NCBI GenBank assembly: GCA_937138475.1 | Contig: CAKZPD010000008.1 | Location: forward strand, 62,001 to 126,000 | Origin: an uncultured Sulfitobacter sp. | GTDB taxonomy: Bacteria; Pseudomonadota; Alphaproteobacteria; Rhodobacterales; Rhodobacteraceae | Direction: 5' to 3' | DNA: 64,000 nt | In this document: one piece after another, positions 45,901 to 53,373 of the stretch | How the letters are laid out: each line of letters begins with the position of its first letter | How positions within the stretch are numbered: position 1 is the first letter of the stretch | The notes under the pieces: model-generated | What the model saw: the letters and a program-made list of their open reading frames with translations, nothing else | What the model was told of the DNA's origin: nothing | Database searches by the model: none | Position numbers and translations under genes: made by a program

Positions 45901-48900
45901 CGACCAAGCTGCTGACAAAAGGTGATTCACCGACAAAGGCGCCGCCAGCTCGACCCGTCCAGTAATTCGTGCCGCCACTGGTTTGTGCGCCATAAAAGGC
46001 GTTGCCATTGCCGTTCGTGCGCCCAGAGTTATTGGTATAGGTGACGTTGATGGTATCGCTGCCGATGGTGATGGTGCCCGAAACGGTTGTGCTGGTTTTG
46101 CTGGTCCAATCCACCCAATAATATGTGGTGCCGGGGGTGATGGTTGTGGTGACATCGTAATTGCCCCCGCTGGCGGAATCGAGCGTGCTGTTGAAGACGA
46201 TATCATTGTCTTGTGCAGTAAAGATCGTATCGGCGCCAATGATGACCGGGGCGCTATAGGTTTGCGCGCCGGTGCTGGAAACCGCGCCACCGTTGATCTG
46301 TGCCGCGCCGGCCGTGATTGAGAAATCGGCCAGCTGCTTGGCGGTTCCCACCGCGCCCGCGAATGTCGCCGTGCCGGTGCCGGCATTCACAGTAACCGGA
46401 GAACTGGCAAGGTTGGTTTCCCGCACAAAGCCAAGCACATTATACGGGCTGCTTTGGGTGGCTGAATAAATGCCGGTATGTACGAGGTCGTTCCATTCCC
46501 CATCGGTTCCAAAAAACTGCCCAACGGTTTCAACTGATGACCGGGTGCCCCTTAATACACCATTTGGTTCACCTGTTCCGAAATTGGAATAGTATCCGCT
46601 GGTGGCGCTGCCCCCGCTTCCGCTTTGGGTAAAGAAATGCTCACCGGATTCCGGGCCATCCGCCCATGTCCAGGCATAGGCGCTTGAATTGGCACGATAG
46701 GCCCCGATCCACCCCCCCTGATATCCAGCCGTCAATCCGGCAACCGAATTTTCAAGCCGCGATGTAATCGTGACCAGATAGCTGTCACCGGTGCTGCCCC
46801 CACCTGCGGTGCCGTTCTTGGCTTCGGTTCGGGCCGCGTCCCATGATCCGGTTCCGGCGCTGCCGGTCTTGTCGACCCAGCTGTATTGGTTGCTTGAGTT
46901 AAGAAGGCCATGAAAGGTGACATCGCCATTGCCGCTGTTGACGGTCAGACCGGATGTGTTGGCGACCATGGTTTCGCCATAGATATTGATCGCCCCGCCG
47001 CTGGTCGACAGTGTTTGCGCGGATGATCTTTGCAAGAACAGATCACCGCCCACCAGAACCGAGTTGCCGCCAAGGGTCGCGGTTTGGCCGCTTTTGCCAA
47101 AGGTCAGGTCGCCGCCCTGCGTGGTGATGCCGCTGCTTTCCATCACGTTGATGCCATCGCCATCGGCATCCGTATCGGCCCATATCTGTGTGTCCATTTG
47201 CGCCGTGGCGGTGATGCTGGCGTTGGTGCCCAGACGCGTGTTGCGATTGGCCTTGACGGTCATGGTCGTTGCGCTGGTGGCAGCATTGGTGATTGCGGCA
47301 TTCAACACAACGTCCAGCCCGCTTGCCGTCAGGGTGATATCGCCATTTGCGGCAAGGGTGCTGTTGGTTTCGATATCATTTGCGGTAATTGAAATGGCGC
47401 CGCTGACATCAATGGCCGAATTGACGGTGACCATCCCTGCGGCGGTGATGCTTAGATCCGCATTGCCCGTGCCTGTGATGCCGGCATTGACCAAAACATT
47501 GCCGTCTTGGCTGCCGCCCGAGCCGGTGGTAATTGTGACGCTGGTGCCGGCGTTCAGCAGGGAATTGATGCTGCTGTTGGTGATTTGCGAGCTGTCACCA
47601 CTGGGTGACCATACCCCTGCTGCAAAGCTGCCGTTTGTGTCGCTGCCGGGGGTTATGATCTCGATGTTATAGGGGTCAAACAGCCATTCACCCGGCCGGC
47701 CAGATGGGGCCGCCGCCGATCCGCTGACCCCGTCGGTTTTCAGCCAAGCCCCCGAGGTTTCGATCTGGCCACCATCGCCGCCGTCATCCCCGCCTTTGGC
47801 AAAAAGCGCGCCCTGCACCGAGGTAATTGAATTGGGGTTTGAAATGTCTGACCACAACACCACGGTGCCGCCGTCCCCGGCCTGGGTGGCATTGGCAAGA
47901 ATTGTGGCGCCGCGTTGCATGTCAACTGTGGTGGCTTGGGCCATGGCGTCTGGGCCGTCAAAGACCCGTCGCAGGGCGCTTGCTCCGCCTTGCCAGTCGC
48001 CGCCGACCAGAACGTTGCCACCGCCCGCCGTGCCTGATGCGTCGATCCGCGCGCTGGGCGTGATGGCAATGCTGTCGCCTTCGATCACCACTGTGCCCCC
48101 TTTGGCGCCGGTGCTTTCCATTTGCCCTCCAAGGGTAATGGTCTGTCCGGTCACCTGGATCTGGGCGTCGCCGGGCCGCAGCACAGGTCTGAGAGACGTT
48201 GCCGGGGCCGTCGAGGCGGTGATTTGGCTGTTCGCGGTGGTTTCGATGGTGCTGCCGCCCAGAAACACCCGCCCGCCGATCTGGTTGATCGCGCGGGCCT
48301 CAAGCTGGCCCGCGTTGCGGACGATCCCGGATCTCAGATCGCTTGCGGTTTGGCTTGACAGGATGATCCGCCCGCCGGGGGCCATAATAAGATGCCGGTT
48401 TTCGATCAACGTATCGATCTGGGATTGGGTAACGCGCAGGCTGACAAGGCTGCCGGCGTCATCGAATTCCAGGTTGATTGCGTCACCTGCGGCCAGGGCC
48501 ACCGTGCCAAGCCGGGCAACAATGACCCCTTGGTTGCGCACCTGCGGCGCCAACAAAGCAACATAGCCGCCATCGCGTGCCGTCAATTGCCCATCGTTTT
48601 GCACGGTGCCACCTGCCCCTTCACGGGTAAAGGTGTTGCTGCCGGCCATAAAGGCGTCGTCGGTCATGGTGTGGCTGGTGGCGACAAGCCCGCCCACATC
48701 AACACGCGCGCCGGGGGCAAAATAGACCCCTTGTCGGTTGCTGATAAACACCTGACCATTGGCATCAAGCTTGCCAAAGATCTGTGAAGGATTGGCGCCA
48801 GTGACCCGGTTCAATGCCACGCTGCTGGTCGCAGGTTGTTGAAAGCTGACCTTGGCCGCAGCACCGATATCAAAGCTGTCCCATTGGATCGCAACGCGTG

Positions 48901-49192
48901 GGCTGGATTGATCAATCACCATGACCCCTGCTGCGTGGGTCGCGATTTGGGCCTGCCCGGCTGTTATGGTTCCACCTTGGGGCAGTTGTGTGCCGATCGG
49001 TTGTGCAGCGACCTGGCCGCCGCTTGCCCCCAGTGCCACAATCGCCAAGGCCGCAAGGGCGGTTGGCTTTGCCTTTTCGGCCCGCCGGCGTTTGCGGGCG
49101 CTGGGCGCCGCCGAGCGCGCGGGGCCGACCTCGGGCACAACGATTATGCGATGCAGGTTCTTGCTCCAAATAAGGCGGAAAAACTTATTCAT
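39962..49192 (-). CDS. Giant two-partner-secretion exoprotein (filamentous haemagglutinin/TpsA type) with C-type-lectin-like domain
   Basis: A 3076-residue secreted protein. Residues 1-25 (MNKFFRLIWSKNLHRIIVVPE) are an extended signal-peptide region, with the signal ending near VAA-QP at 63. A TPS secretion domain follows, with NRVTG at 128-132 and NGQVFISNRQGVYF at 145-157, then a long beta-helix-like repeat body. Residues about 768-928 form a C-type-lectin-like domain (YLVTITSRLEN, WIGAYRA, WTWADGPESGE, FGTGEPNG, GEWNDL). Residues about 1018-1221 look like the beta-sandwich seen in PEP-CTERM-type surface proteins. About 1815-2445 contain YDG repeats (KVYDGTT and variants, five clear copies). 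It ends in a Cys-containing ADGGGASDCAG tail. Probably an adhesin; the target is unknown. Confidence 0.9.
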   Translation of the reverse strand: MNKFFRLIWSKNLHRIIVVPEVGPARSAAPSARKRRRAEKAKPTALAALAIVALGASGGQVAAQPIGTQLPQGGTITAGQAQIATHAAGVMVIDQSSPRVAIQWDSFDIGAAAKVSFQQPATSSVALNRVTGANPSQIFGKLDANGQVFISNRQGVYFAPGARVDVGGLVATSHTMTDDAFMAGSNTFTREGAGGTVQNDGQLTARDGGYVALLAPQVRNQGVIVARLGTVALAAGDAINLEFDDAGSLVSLRVTQSQIDTLIENRHLIMAPGGRIILSSQTASDLRSGIVRNAGQLEARAINQIGGRVFLGGSTIETTANSQITASTAPATSLRPVLRPGDAQIQVTGQTITLGGQMESTGAKGGTVVIEGDSIAITPSARIDASGTAGGGNVLVGGDWQGGASALRRVFDGPDAMAQATTVDMQRGATILANATQAGDGGTVVLWSDISNPNSITSVQGALFAKGGDDGGDGGQIETSGAWLKTDGVSGSAAAPSGRPGEWLFDPYNIEIITPGSDTNGSFAAGVWSPSGDSSQITNSSINSLLNAGTSVTITTGSGGSQDGNVLVNAGITGTGNADLSITAAGMVTVNSAIDVSGAISITANDIETNSTLAANGDITLTASGLDVVLNAAITNAATSATTMTVKANRNTRLGTNASITATAQMDTQIWADTDADGDGINVMESSGITTQGGDLTFGKSGQTATLGGNSVLVGGDLFLQRSSAQTLSTSGGAINIYGETMVANTSGLTVNSGNGDVTFHGLLNSSNQYSWVDKTGSAGTGSWDAARTEAKNGTAGGGSTGDSYLVTITSRLENSVAGLTAGYQGGWIGAYRANSSAYAWTWADGPESGEHFFTQSGSGGSATSGYYSNFGTGEPNGVLRGTRSSVETVGQFFGTDGEWNDLVHTGIYSATQSSPYNVLGFVRETNLASSPVTVNAGTGTATFAGAVGTAKQLADFSITAGAAQINGGAVSSTGAQTYSAPVIIGADTIFTAQDNDIVFNSTLDSASGGNYDVTTTITPGTTYYWVDWTSKTSTTVSGTITIGSDTINVTYTNNSGRTNGNGNAFYGAQTSGGTNYWTGRAGGAFVGESPFVSSLVANGPATTDIIQLQFAGSQTLTFSKPVENLAFSIVSMNGNGYGFDQDFDIVSYSGLNGASAGFYGGGTMTKAVVNGVYQLNDGGVNSSSDNNHSEPHGTIRFNKAFSELTWNSLSDEVWNAFTVGATGSSESAGQVQFNGAIGGTTALGALTVNGQVTLGAGSTINAESMAVTGLATLGGDITTSGDQTFGSAITLAADIDLTTGANGSITTNTTGTIDGAHALAIATSGTGTVSLQAAIGATTPIAALGINSATSVDLADATVAGQIDVSGTTLELSGDLVTASANGNQSLSGSTAITLTEAIALTTGTGDLSLSTPKVNGANFSGSGKVTITSTGALTLAAGGNSFDGNFMAGSLSSVGTQFDLSGTLSSNTFTGSSETAWLVVNNVSGLTGLTIGNSGLTSNVATGTDWTINGPITIYGGAVTIGGALAATDGGSPAQLDDINIYASGAVTQTGALTADGLGLHGTGSFALNNSANSVVTLAGGSGSEKLGSLSFVNAGALRIGSVNATGITASGDVAISTVQGNLTQSEDIATDSTGTAAITLNAGSGQAAGTSSGGDVLLSADVSTGSNGRILVLSGNIANSTGVATKVGSGSGNFRYNADETTDFSTGSWIDLASSGSIAIFREQPTANVTNMTLAMTYGDALPSVMATGTLNGDGSGFSISGASYATSGNLAASGTDYTITSNLGGLGYNVSGISTGTLAVAAKTISVSGATAVNKVYDGTTSASVTGAGVTGLSGDVLSLSGANATFALADTGTGIAVSTSYSLSGADAANYAISQPSGLSADITPKTVTLTASRAYDGTTDLTGSAVLIGGLIGGQTLSYGGAVASDAHVDTANKYVTALTLTDGTGAASNYQLPDLTQATSGQNTVTITAAQLTPSLSNTSITKTYDGNTTAPTGFSPSYAISGLVGDDAVTLSATSAAFNSPNVTGATSLSIAGLAIDGLTSSSGAAISDYALATTSASKTASITPASLGVTANDDAKFVTQSDTSGFNGVSYAGFVNAEDSTALGGALSIARSNAGTNTADVYRDVLVPSGLTSSNYAITFVPGDFTIVPSDQLLVRMSNATSTYGTATQYAISSVEYSDGTNVVRLDDSSIAGSSVSINSSNKVDVADGSGATAAFTIAPLAAATSGAGNLVAGSYQLGTSGVVTENSANFSNTVTVIGAHQVNTKGVTATASNVQKVYDGTTTATNVSLSLSGKETNDTLTVGGLGNFNSKNAGTGLLYSVFSLALSGDDAGNYHLTGGTSISGNDGQITQRTLVTTYSAMNKTYDGSASATVSASDDRLSGDSFSITQTAEFADKNVGTGKTVNISSISLSGTDASNYAVGSTATTAADITRLASVTWLGGATGNWFDPANWGGGAVPDLANVAQVVIPSGTTVSFDTAGAIAPADASQAVSIDTLGSAGNLIQTNGTLNVGTGGITLGNLTVDGGTLATTGGTQISRYAQTGGTFSSAGAMTSDHFNQTGGAASVSGDLTIAQGFVQGSAGTTAITGNTTVTNTSGGLVIGNLSTTGTTVLNSRDGVLSQAVGTAIAATGAATLIASNGQTPATDYGITLTGAGNDFQSTVTTTGQNIAVTDTDDLTVNVTASGTATLSSGGILAATLGVAGNSTLSAADQLTVSGASQDLTTLTTGAASNTTFGSTVVRGDLDTTSTGDIGQSATLTVAGASSLTATGRTVVLNQSANDFTGAVSLNAATGNLRDLNTLELGTVVTSGDMSLQTAGTLNLGTTTVGGDLSATSGNGAIRQTGAARVTGNTSLSAGTGDINLGNTANLFGGTLSAGANDATLVADNSLRLGQISATGTLSATADHDLYLGDAINAAAITLRAINGKIEQTAGALTVTNGPNSFTAAGAVTLVQPGNAINGDVTVTAAASRITGDPASRAVKSAASAAAATIGAARASFAAPRRDPAAFRFRNDTIATGTPTGSGAAALGAGASASAGGLAIQIGDCADGGGASDCAGPSLSPAQ

Positions 49193-49240
49193 CTGGACCT
49201 CGGCGGCGGTTACGTTTCGACGCCAAAGCGCCGTAAGGGA

Positions 49241-50092
49241 TTAACGGACGGCGGCGTCCTTGCGTTGCAAGGATGCGATGTTCTTGAGCGACAAAAGATG
49301 CAGTTGCACGGCGGCAAGATTGCCTTGGCGAAACAATCCAAGGATCTGATCATCCCGCAGGGCGTTCAGACGGTTTTCGGCAACGATCGAAAACCCGTCC
49401 AAAGTGCGCAGTTCGCCTTGGGCATCACGGATCTGGAATTGCGCGTCCGTCAGCAGGCCCAAGGCGTCAAGGCTGCCGATCAACGCATCGGTCGCGGCGA
49501 CCTGCCCTTGGAACGACTGCAAAAAACCGATCGCATTTTGCAAGATCGGCGCCGGCGCGCCGGTGTCGTCAAACAGCGCGGTGCCGGTTTCATCAGTGGT
49601 GGCCAGCGCCATATCAACCGCGACAGTCACCGCGTTGGCCTGTGGGCCAGCCAGCACAAAAGGGTATCGCCGCACACTGGCGGGAATATAATTTGCCTGC
49701 CATTCACCATCGGCATTAACAAACAGGTTTTCCCCGGTTTGCAGCGCGGTCAGGGCCAGGGCCATCCATGTGCCGTCTGGCGACTTGACGAAAACGATGG
49801 GGTATTCAAGCACGACATCCGAAAATTCGGCCGCCACGACAGGCACGGCTTGGGTATTGGCGGCAAACGCTGTGGTCCGAGGCAGCGCGATGCGCAGAGT
49901 TTTGTGCTCTGTGGTGTTGATCACCTGCGGGTCTTGAAAAAAGAAGGCGGTTCGGGCCTGCGCGGTCGTGCTTTGGGGTGCAGTCTCTGCGGCACGGACG
50001 CTGGGGCGTGTCATCAAGGGGATTGCGCTAAGCAAACCTGTGGCCAACAATCCCAGCATGAGGGCCGTGCGTATATGCTCAAGTTTCCTCAT
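49241..50092 (-). CDS. SapC-family protein with signal peptide
   Basis: A 283-residue protein from ATG 50092, two bases after the tpsB stop, with AAGGAA upstream; an ATG at 50122 would overlap tpsB. A hydrophobic signal (residues about 8-35, cleavage near VRA-AE) is present. SapC-family blocks are clear: VPVVAAEFSDVVLEYPIVFVKS, GENLFVNADGEWQANYIP, VRRYPFVLAG, LFDDTGAPAPILQNAIGFL and a closing LLSLKNIASL. SapC proteins are usually found without a signal and their function is poorly known. Here, between tpsB and tpsA, an exported form suggests a periplasmic helper for the exoprotein. Confidence 0.78.
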   Translation of the reverse strand: MRKLEHIRTALMLGLLATGLLSAIPLMTRPSVRAAETAPQSTTAQARTAFFFQDPQVINTTEHKTLRIALPRTTAFAANTQAVPVVAAEFSDVVLEYPIVFVKSPDGTWMALALTALQTGENLFVNADGEWQANYIPASVRRYPFVLAGPQANAVTVAVDMALATTDETGTALFDDTGAPAPILQNAIGFLQSFQGQVAATDALIGSLDALGLLTDAQFQIRDAQGELRTLDGFSIVAENRLNALRDDQILGLFRQGNLAAVQLHLLSLKNIASLQRKDAAVR

Positions 50093-50094
50093 GT

Positions 50095-51819
50095 TTAAAA
50101 AGACTTCCTTGCAGTGATCCATATCCTGTTGCGGTCCAGGCTGCCGTCTTGGTCGTTTCCGACCAGTCCGCCCAAGCCAGGATTGGTCAGCGGGTTCGGA
50201 TTTTCGCCCACCCGGTGTGCCCAGGTCACGTTGCCGCCCCAGCCTGATGGCAAGCTCCAGCTTATTGTCGCGCCGATCCCCTTAAGGTGATAGGAAGATG
50301 GTTCCCCGCTGCTGCTGCGGCCAAAGACCATTCCGTGATCATAAAATCCGGTCAGGTGGAGCCGATCATTGATTTGGTGGCGTAACTCAAGATTAAAGAC
50401 AGCGCCGCGGGGGCCGCCGGCCTCGCCTATGGGATAGGCGCGCACGCCGCCTGGACCGCCCAGCGAGAATTGCTCGGATGTGTCCAGATCTACCGGGGCA
50501 AGTTGCCCGGAAAAGGCCCCGAAAATGCTGGTGTCTTGTGACAGGTATTGGTTTTGTGCCGCGTTCATGCGCAGCAAATCAAACGGCGTGCGAAAGGCCC
50601 CGGCGGTTTCTTCACCGGCCGCCCGGCCCCGGATCACATTCACCCCAAAGGTTGTCATCCCGCCTTGCGCCAGGCCGTTGGGGCGGTTGCCGCTGAGGCT
50701 GATACTGGTTTTGTGAACGCGGTAATCGGATGAGACAGACCCCTGTGCCGTGTTCAAAAGATCGGTCAAATCATGCTGCACGGTCAGGTTCAGATTGCCA
50801 TCGCGGCTGCGGCGCAGGGGCACGCCAATCTTTATCCCGCGCGAAAAGCTTTCGCCGCTGACGTCAAGCGACCGCATCTCGGGCGACACAACATCATAGC
50901 GATGCAGACCGGCAGAAAAGGTCGCGCGCGCACCGTTCGGGGAAACCGGCAGGGCATAGCTGGTTGAAAGGGCGGTCGCCCCTTGGGTTCTGGACAGATC
51001 TGCTTGGACAAAATCGCCTAATCCGCGTGGGCTGTTCAGGCCCAGCTGAATCAAGGCGCGTTCACGTCCGGTGGCCCGAGACCCCGAATTATCAATCGAC
51101 ATCTGGCCAATGACGGGCGGCGCATCAACCGTATTCACGATCAACACCGTCTCGCCGGGGGCGGCGCCGGGGGCAAATGCGCCGACCAAGGCGATGCCCG
51201 GCAGATCATTTGCAAGCAAGTTCGGCAGATCGAAATCTGCGGGCCTTAGCGGCGCACCGACCGGCGTATGGGCGTCAAAGATGTCGGTGATCACGCCTGG
51301 CTGCACCCGTTCTGGCGTGGATCCTTCAAAGGTGATCCCGGCGAACCGTGCCTCGGTTATGTGTATCACAACGGTGTCGTTCACGACCTCTTGCGGGGGC
51401 AGGGTGGCCTGGGCAACAAAACCAGCCTGAGCGTAGTGGTCTTCGATCAACTGTGCGGCGAAATACAGCTGATCGATGGTCAAGCTGCGGCCTGTCACCG
51501 ACGCGAGCACATCCCGCAGTGCGTCCTGTTCAAAAAACGTATTGCCGGAAAACCGCCATGCGCGCAGAAACACCGTGGGCGCGTCTGGCGCCGGTTTGGG
51601 GGCGGCGCGCGATGCTGGGGACGCAGGCGTCTGGATCTGATCGCCATTGGTCTGACGGGCGGCCGGCAAGGCAGGTTTGGCGGTTTCGCTGTGTTGCCGC
51701 AATGTCCCGGCATCGACGCCGGTCTGTGCCCAGGATACACCCGGCGCCAGGGCAACCTGCACAATCAAAGCGGCACAAAGAAACGATCTTTGAAGCTGGG
51801 CAAAAGGCCGGAAAATCAT
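50095..51819 (-). CDS. Two-partner-secretion outer-membrane transporter (TpsB/FhaC/ShlB family)
   Basis: A 574-residue Omp85-superfamily pore from ATG 51819; an in-frame GTG at 51834 is an alternative and neither has a strong ribosome site. A signal peptide (cleavage near SWA-QTG) is followed by a POTRA domain (FLRAWRFSGNTFFEQDALRDVL onwards, ITEARFAGITFEG). A 16-strand-type barrel follows, with the GPGGVRAYPIGEAGG loop-6 motif, the equivalent of the VRGY/F plug tip, and ends ITARKSF with the terminal Phe. It exports the TpsA encoded downstream. Confidence 0.92.
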   Translation of the reverse strand: MIFRPFAQLQRSFLCAALIVQVALAPGVSWAQTGVDAGTLRQHSETAKPALPAARQTNGDQIQTPASPASRAAPKPAPDAPTVFLRAWRFSGNTFFEQDALRDVLASVTGRSLTIDQLYFAAQLIEDHYAQAGFVAQATLPPQEVVNDTVVIHITEARFAGITFEGSTPERVQPGVITDIFDAHTPVGAPLRPADFDLPNLLANDLPGIALVGAFAPGAAPGETVLIVNTVDAPPVIGQMSIDNSGSRATGRERALIQLGLNSPRGLGDFVQADLSRTQGATALSTSYALPVSPNGARATFSAGLHRYDVVSPEMRSLDVSGESFSRGIKIGVPLRRSRDGNLNLTVQHDLTDLLNTAQGSVSSDYRVHKTSISLSGNRPNGLAQGGMTTFGVNVIRGRAAGEETAGAFRTPFDLLRMNAAQNQYLSQDTSIFGAFSGQLAPVDLDTSEQFSLGGPGGVRAYPIGEAGGPRGAVFNLELRHQINDRLHLTGFYDHGMVFGRSSSGEPSSYHLKGIGATISWSLPSGWGGNVTWAHRVGENPNPLTNPGLGGLVGNDQDGSLDRNRIWITARKSF

Positions 51820-51882
51820 TGTTGTTCGTGTCACTTTCAGATGGGTGAATAAACACTAGATCATCGGGGCACATTTTGTTAC

Positions 51883-51896
51883 CTGAATTAACTCAG
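51883..51896. promoter_or_regulatory. Near-palindrome between tpsB and the sensor kinase gene
   Basis: CTGAATTAACTCAG is symmetric at 12 of 14 bases. It lies in the 189-base divergent gap shared by tpsB and the kinase gene, about 65 bases from the tpsB start. It is a possible operator for the response regulator encoded at 53357; evidence is symmetry and position only. Confidence 0.3.
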
Positions 51897-52008
51897 AAGT
51901 TCTCTCGTTTCCTCAATGATATTGGGGGTATGGCCCGGCGGTTTCTTGGCGGCCATGCAATTCGCCCTTGGCCCAGCCGAGGGCCGACAGGGATCAGGGG
52001 CGACATAG

Positions 52009-53373
52009 ATGACCGAAGATCTTTTCACACGGTTTATTGCGCTTTTGGCTGCTGCTGTGCTTGTTCCGTCTGTTGTGTTTCTGGCCATGAGCATAACCGA
52101 GCCAACAATGCGGTATTGGCGATGGTTAACCTTGGGATTTCTGGCGATCTTTGTTGGCGCCACCTTCGGCGCCATGCAAGAAATCCTGCCCAAGGGTTTC
52201 ACCCCACTTGTATCGAACCTGTTGATTGGTATTGGGTATTTCCTGAACACCAGGGCGGTTCACAGCCTTGGCCCGAATTGGGGTTTTCAGCGGCTTGACC
52301 GCCTGCTGTTGGCGGTTTTTGTGGCGCTTGTCTTGGCGATGACTGCCGCGGCCAGCAGTTATGAAACGCGCGTTGCGGTTGTCAGCTTGGGCATCGCCGG
52401 TTTCACCGCGATCATGATGACACAGGTCTATTCGGGACGGACCCGGTTCAGCACGCTGGCGGTGGCGATCCTTTTGGCTGTTTGCGGGTTGAATATCAGC
52501 ATTTCCGCGATGCGCAGTGTCGCGGCGCTGATCCAAAGTGACGCGCTTGGCTTGTCGCTTTTGCTTTGGGATCCGGTGTTTTTCATTGGATCAATCGCGG
52601 TTGTTTTTGGCTTTGCCATCGGGTTTTTCATTCTTGGATCGAACGTCATATCGGAGCGCACCAACGCCCTTTTGACCCGCGAGCGGCAGTTGACCCAAAA
52701 ACTTCATGCGTCGATTGAAGATCAAAAAAATCTTCAGCTATTGCTTATGCATGAGATCAAGCGCCCGATCAACGCGATGTCGGCGTTGGTGCAGTCTGGT
52801 GTGGTGGACGCCGCACGCCGGCAAGAGCTTTCAAACCTGATGGCGCAAGCGACAACCTCGCTTGAGGAAATCGGCGCATATGAAGAGCTGTCGCGGCTTT
52901 TTGAGCATCCGAACATGGCGCCTTTGTCGCTGGCGGCCATTGCCGACGATCTAAGATCGAAGTGGCGGATAGACGTCACAATCACCCCCGATCTTGCCGT
53001 CGATCACATCCAGGGGGATGCGCTGCTGGTCGATGTTGCCTTGGGAAACCTTGTTGAAAACGCCATGAAATTTGGTGGTGACTGTGGGCCGGTGCGAATG
53101 CTGATCAACGGCGATGCGACCTGTGTTCATTTCGACGTAACTGACGGTGGTCCGGGCATCCCGCCCGAGGAATGGGATAAGGTTTGGGGGAAATTCTATC
53201 GCTCTGCCGGGCTCAGCGCGAATGCGCTGAGCGGTTGTGGCCTGGGCCTTTTCGCGGTTCAAAGCATTGCCAAAGCCCATGGCGGGGTGGCACGGGTCAC
53301 CAGCCAGACACCGTCACAGGTCAGATTTTCAGTGCCAACAGACATAGGACACACAGATGTCAAAGCCGGCTGA
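52009..53373 (+). CDS. Membrane sensor histidine kinase
   Basis: A 454-residue kinase. Seven or so hydrophobic segments fill residues 5-215 with little periplasmic loop, so the stimulus is probably sensed in or at the membrane. The phosphoacceptor is His248 in HEIKRPINAM, a variant of the usual HExxTP box. The ATP domain has NLVENAMKF, DGGPGIP and GCGLGLFAV motifs. Its end overlaps the response regulator by 17 bases, and the pair is divergent from the TPS genes. Confidence 0.88.
   Translation: MTEDLFTRFIALLAAAVLVPSVVFLAMSITEPTMRYWRWLTLGFLAIFVGATFGAMQEILPKGFTPLVSNLLIGIGYFLNTRAVHSLGPNWGFQRLDRLLLAVFVALVLAMTAAASSYETRVAVVSLGIAGFTAIMMTQVYSGRTRFSTLAVAILLAVCGLNISISAMRSVAALIQSDALGLSLLLWDPVFFIGSIAVVFGFAIGFFILGSNVISERTNALLTRERQLTQKLHASIEDQKNLQLLLMHEIKRPINAMSALVQSGVVDAARRQELSNLMAQATTSLEEIGAYEELSRLFEHPNMAPLSLAAIADDLRSKWRIDVTITPDLAVDHIQGDALLVDVALGNLVENAMKFGGDCGPVRMLINGDATCVHFDVTDGGPGIPPEEWDKVWGKFYRSAGLSANALSGCGLGLFAVQSIAKAHGGVARVTSQTPSQVRFSVPTDIGHTDVKAG

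Noticed and set aside
39962..49192. CRISPR-like or tandem DNA repeats inside tpsA
   Set aside because: Repeats are at protein level (YDG and beta-helix motifs) with diverged DNA, not identical repeats with spacers.
48836..50098. 420-codon open frame on the plus strand
   Set aside because: Spans the antisense of tpsA start and the SapC-family gene, both well supported.
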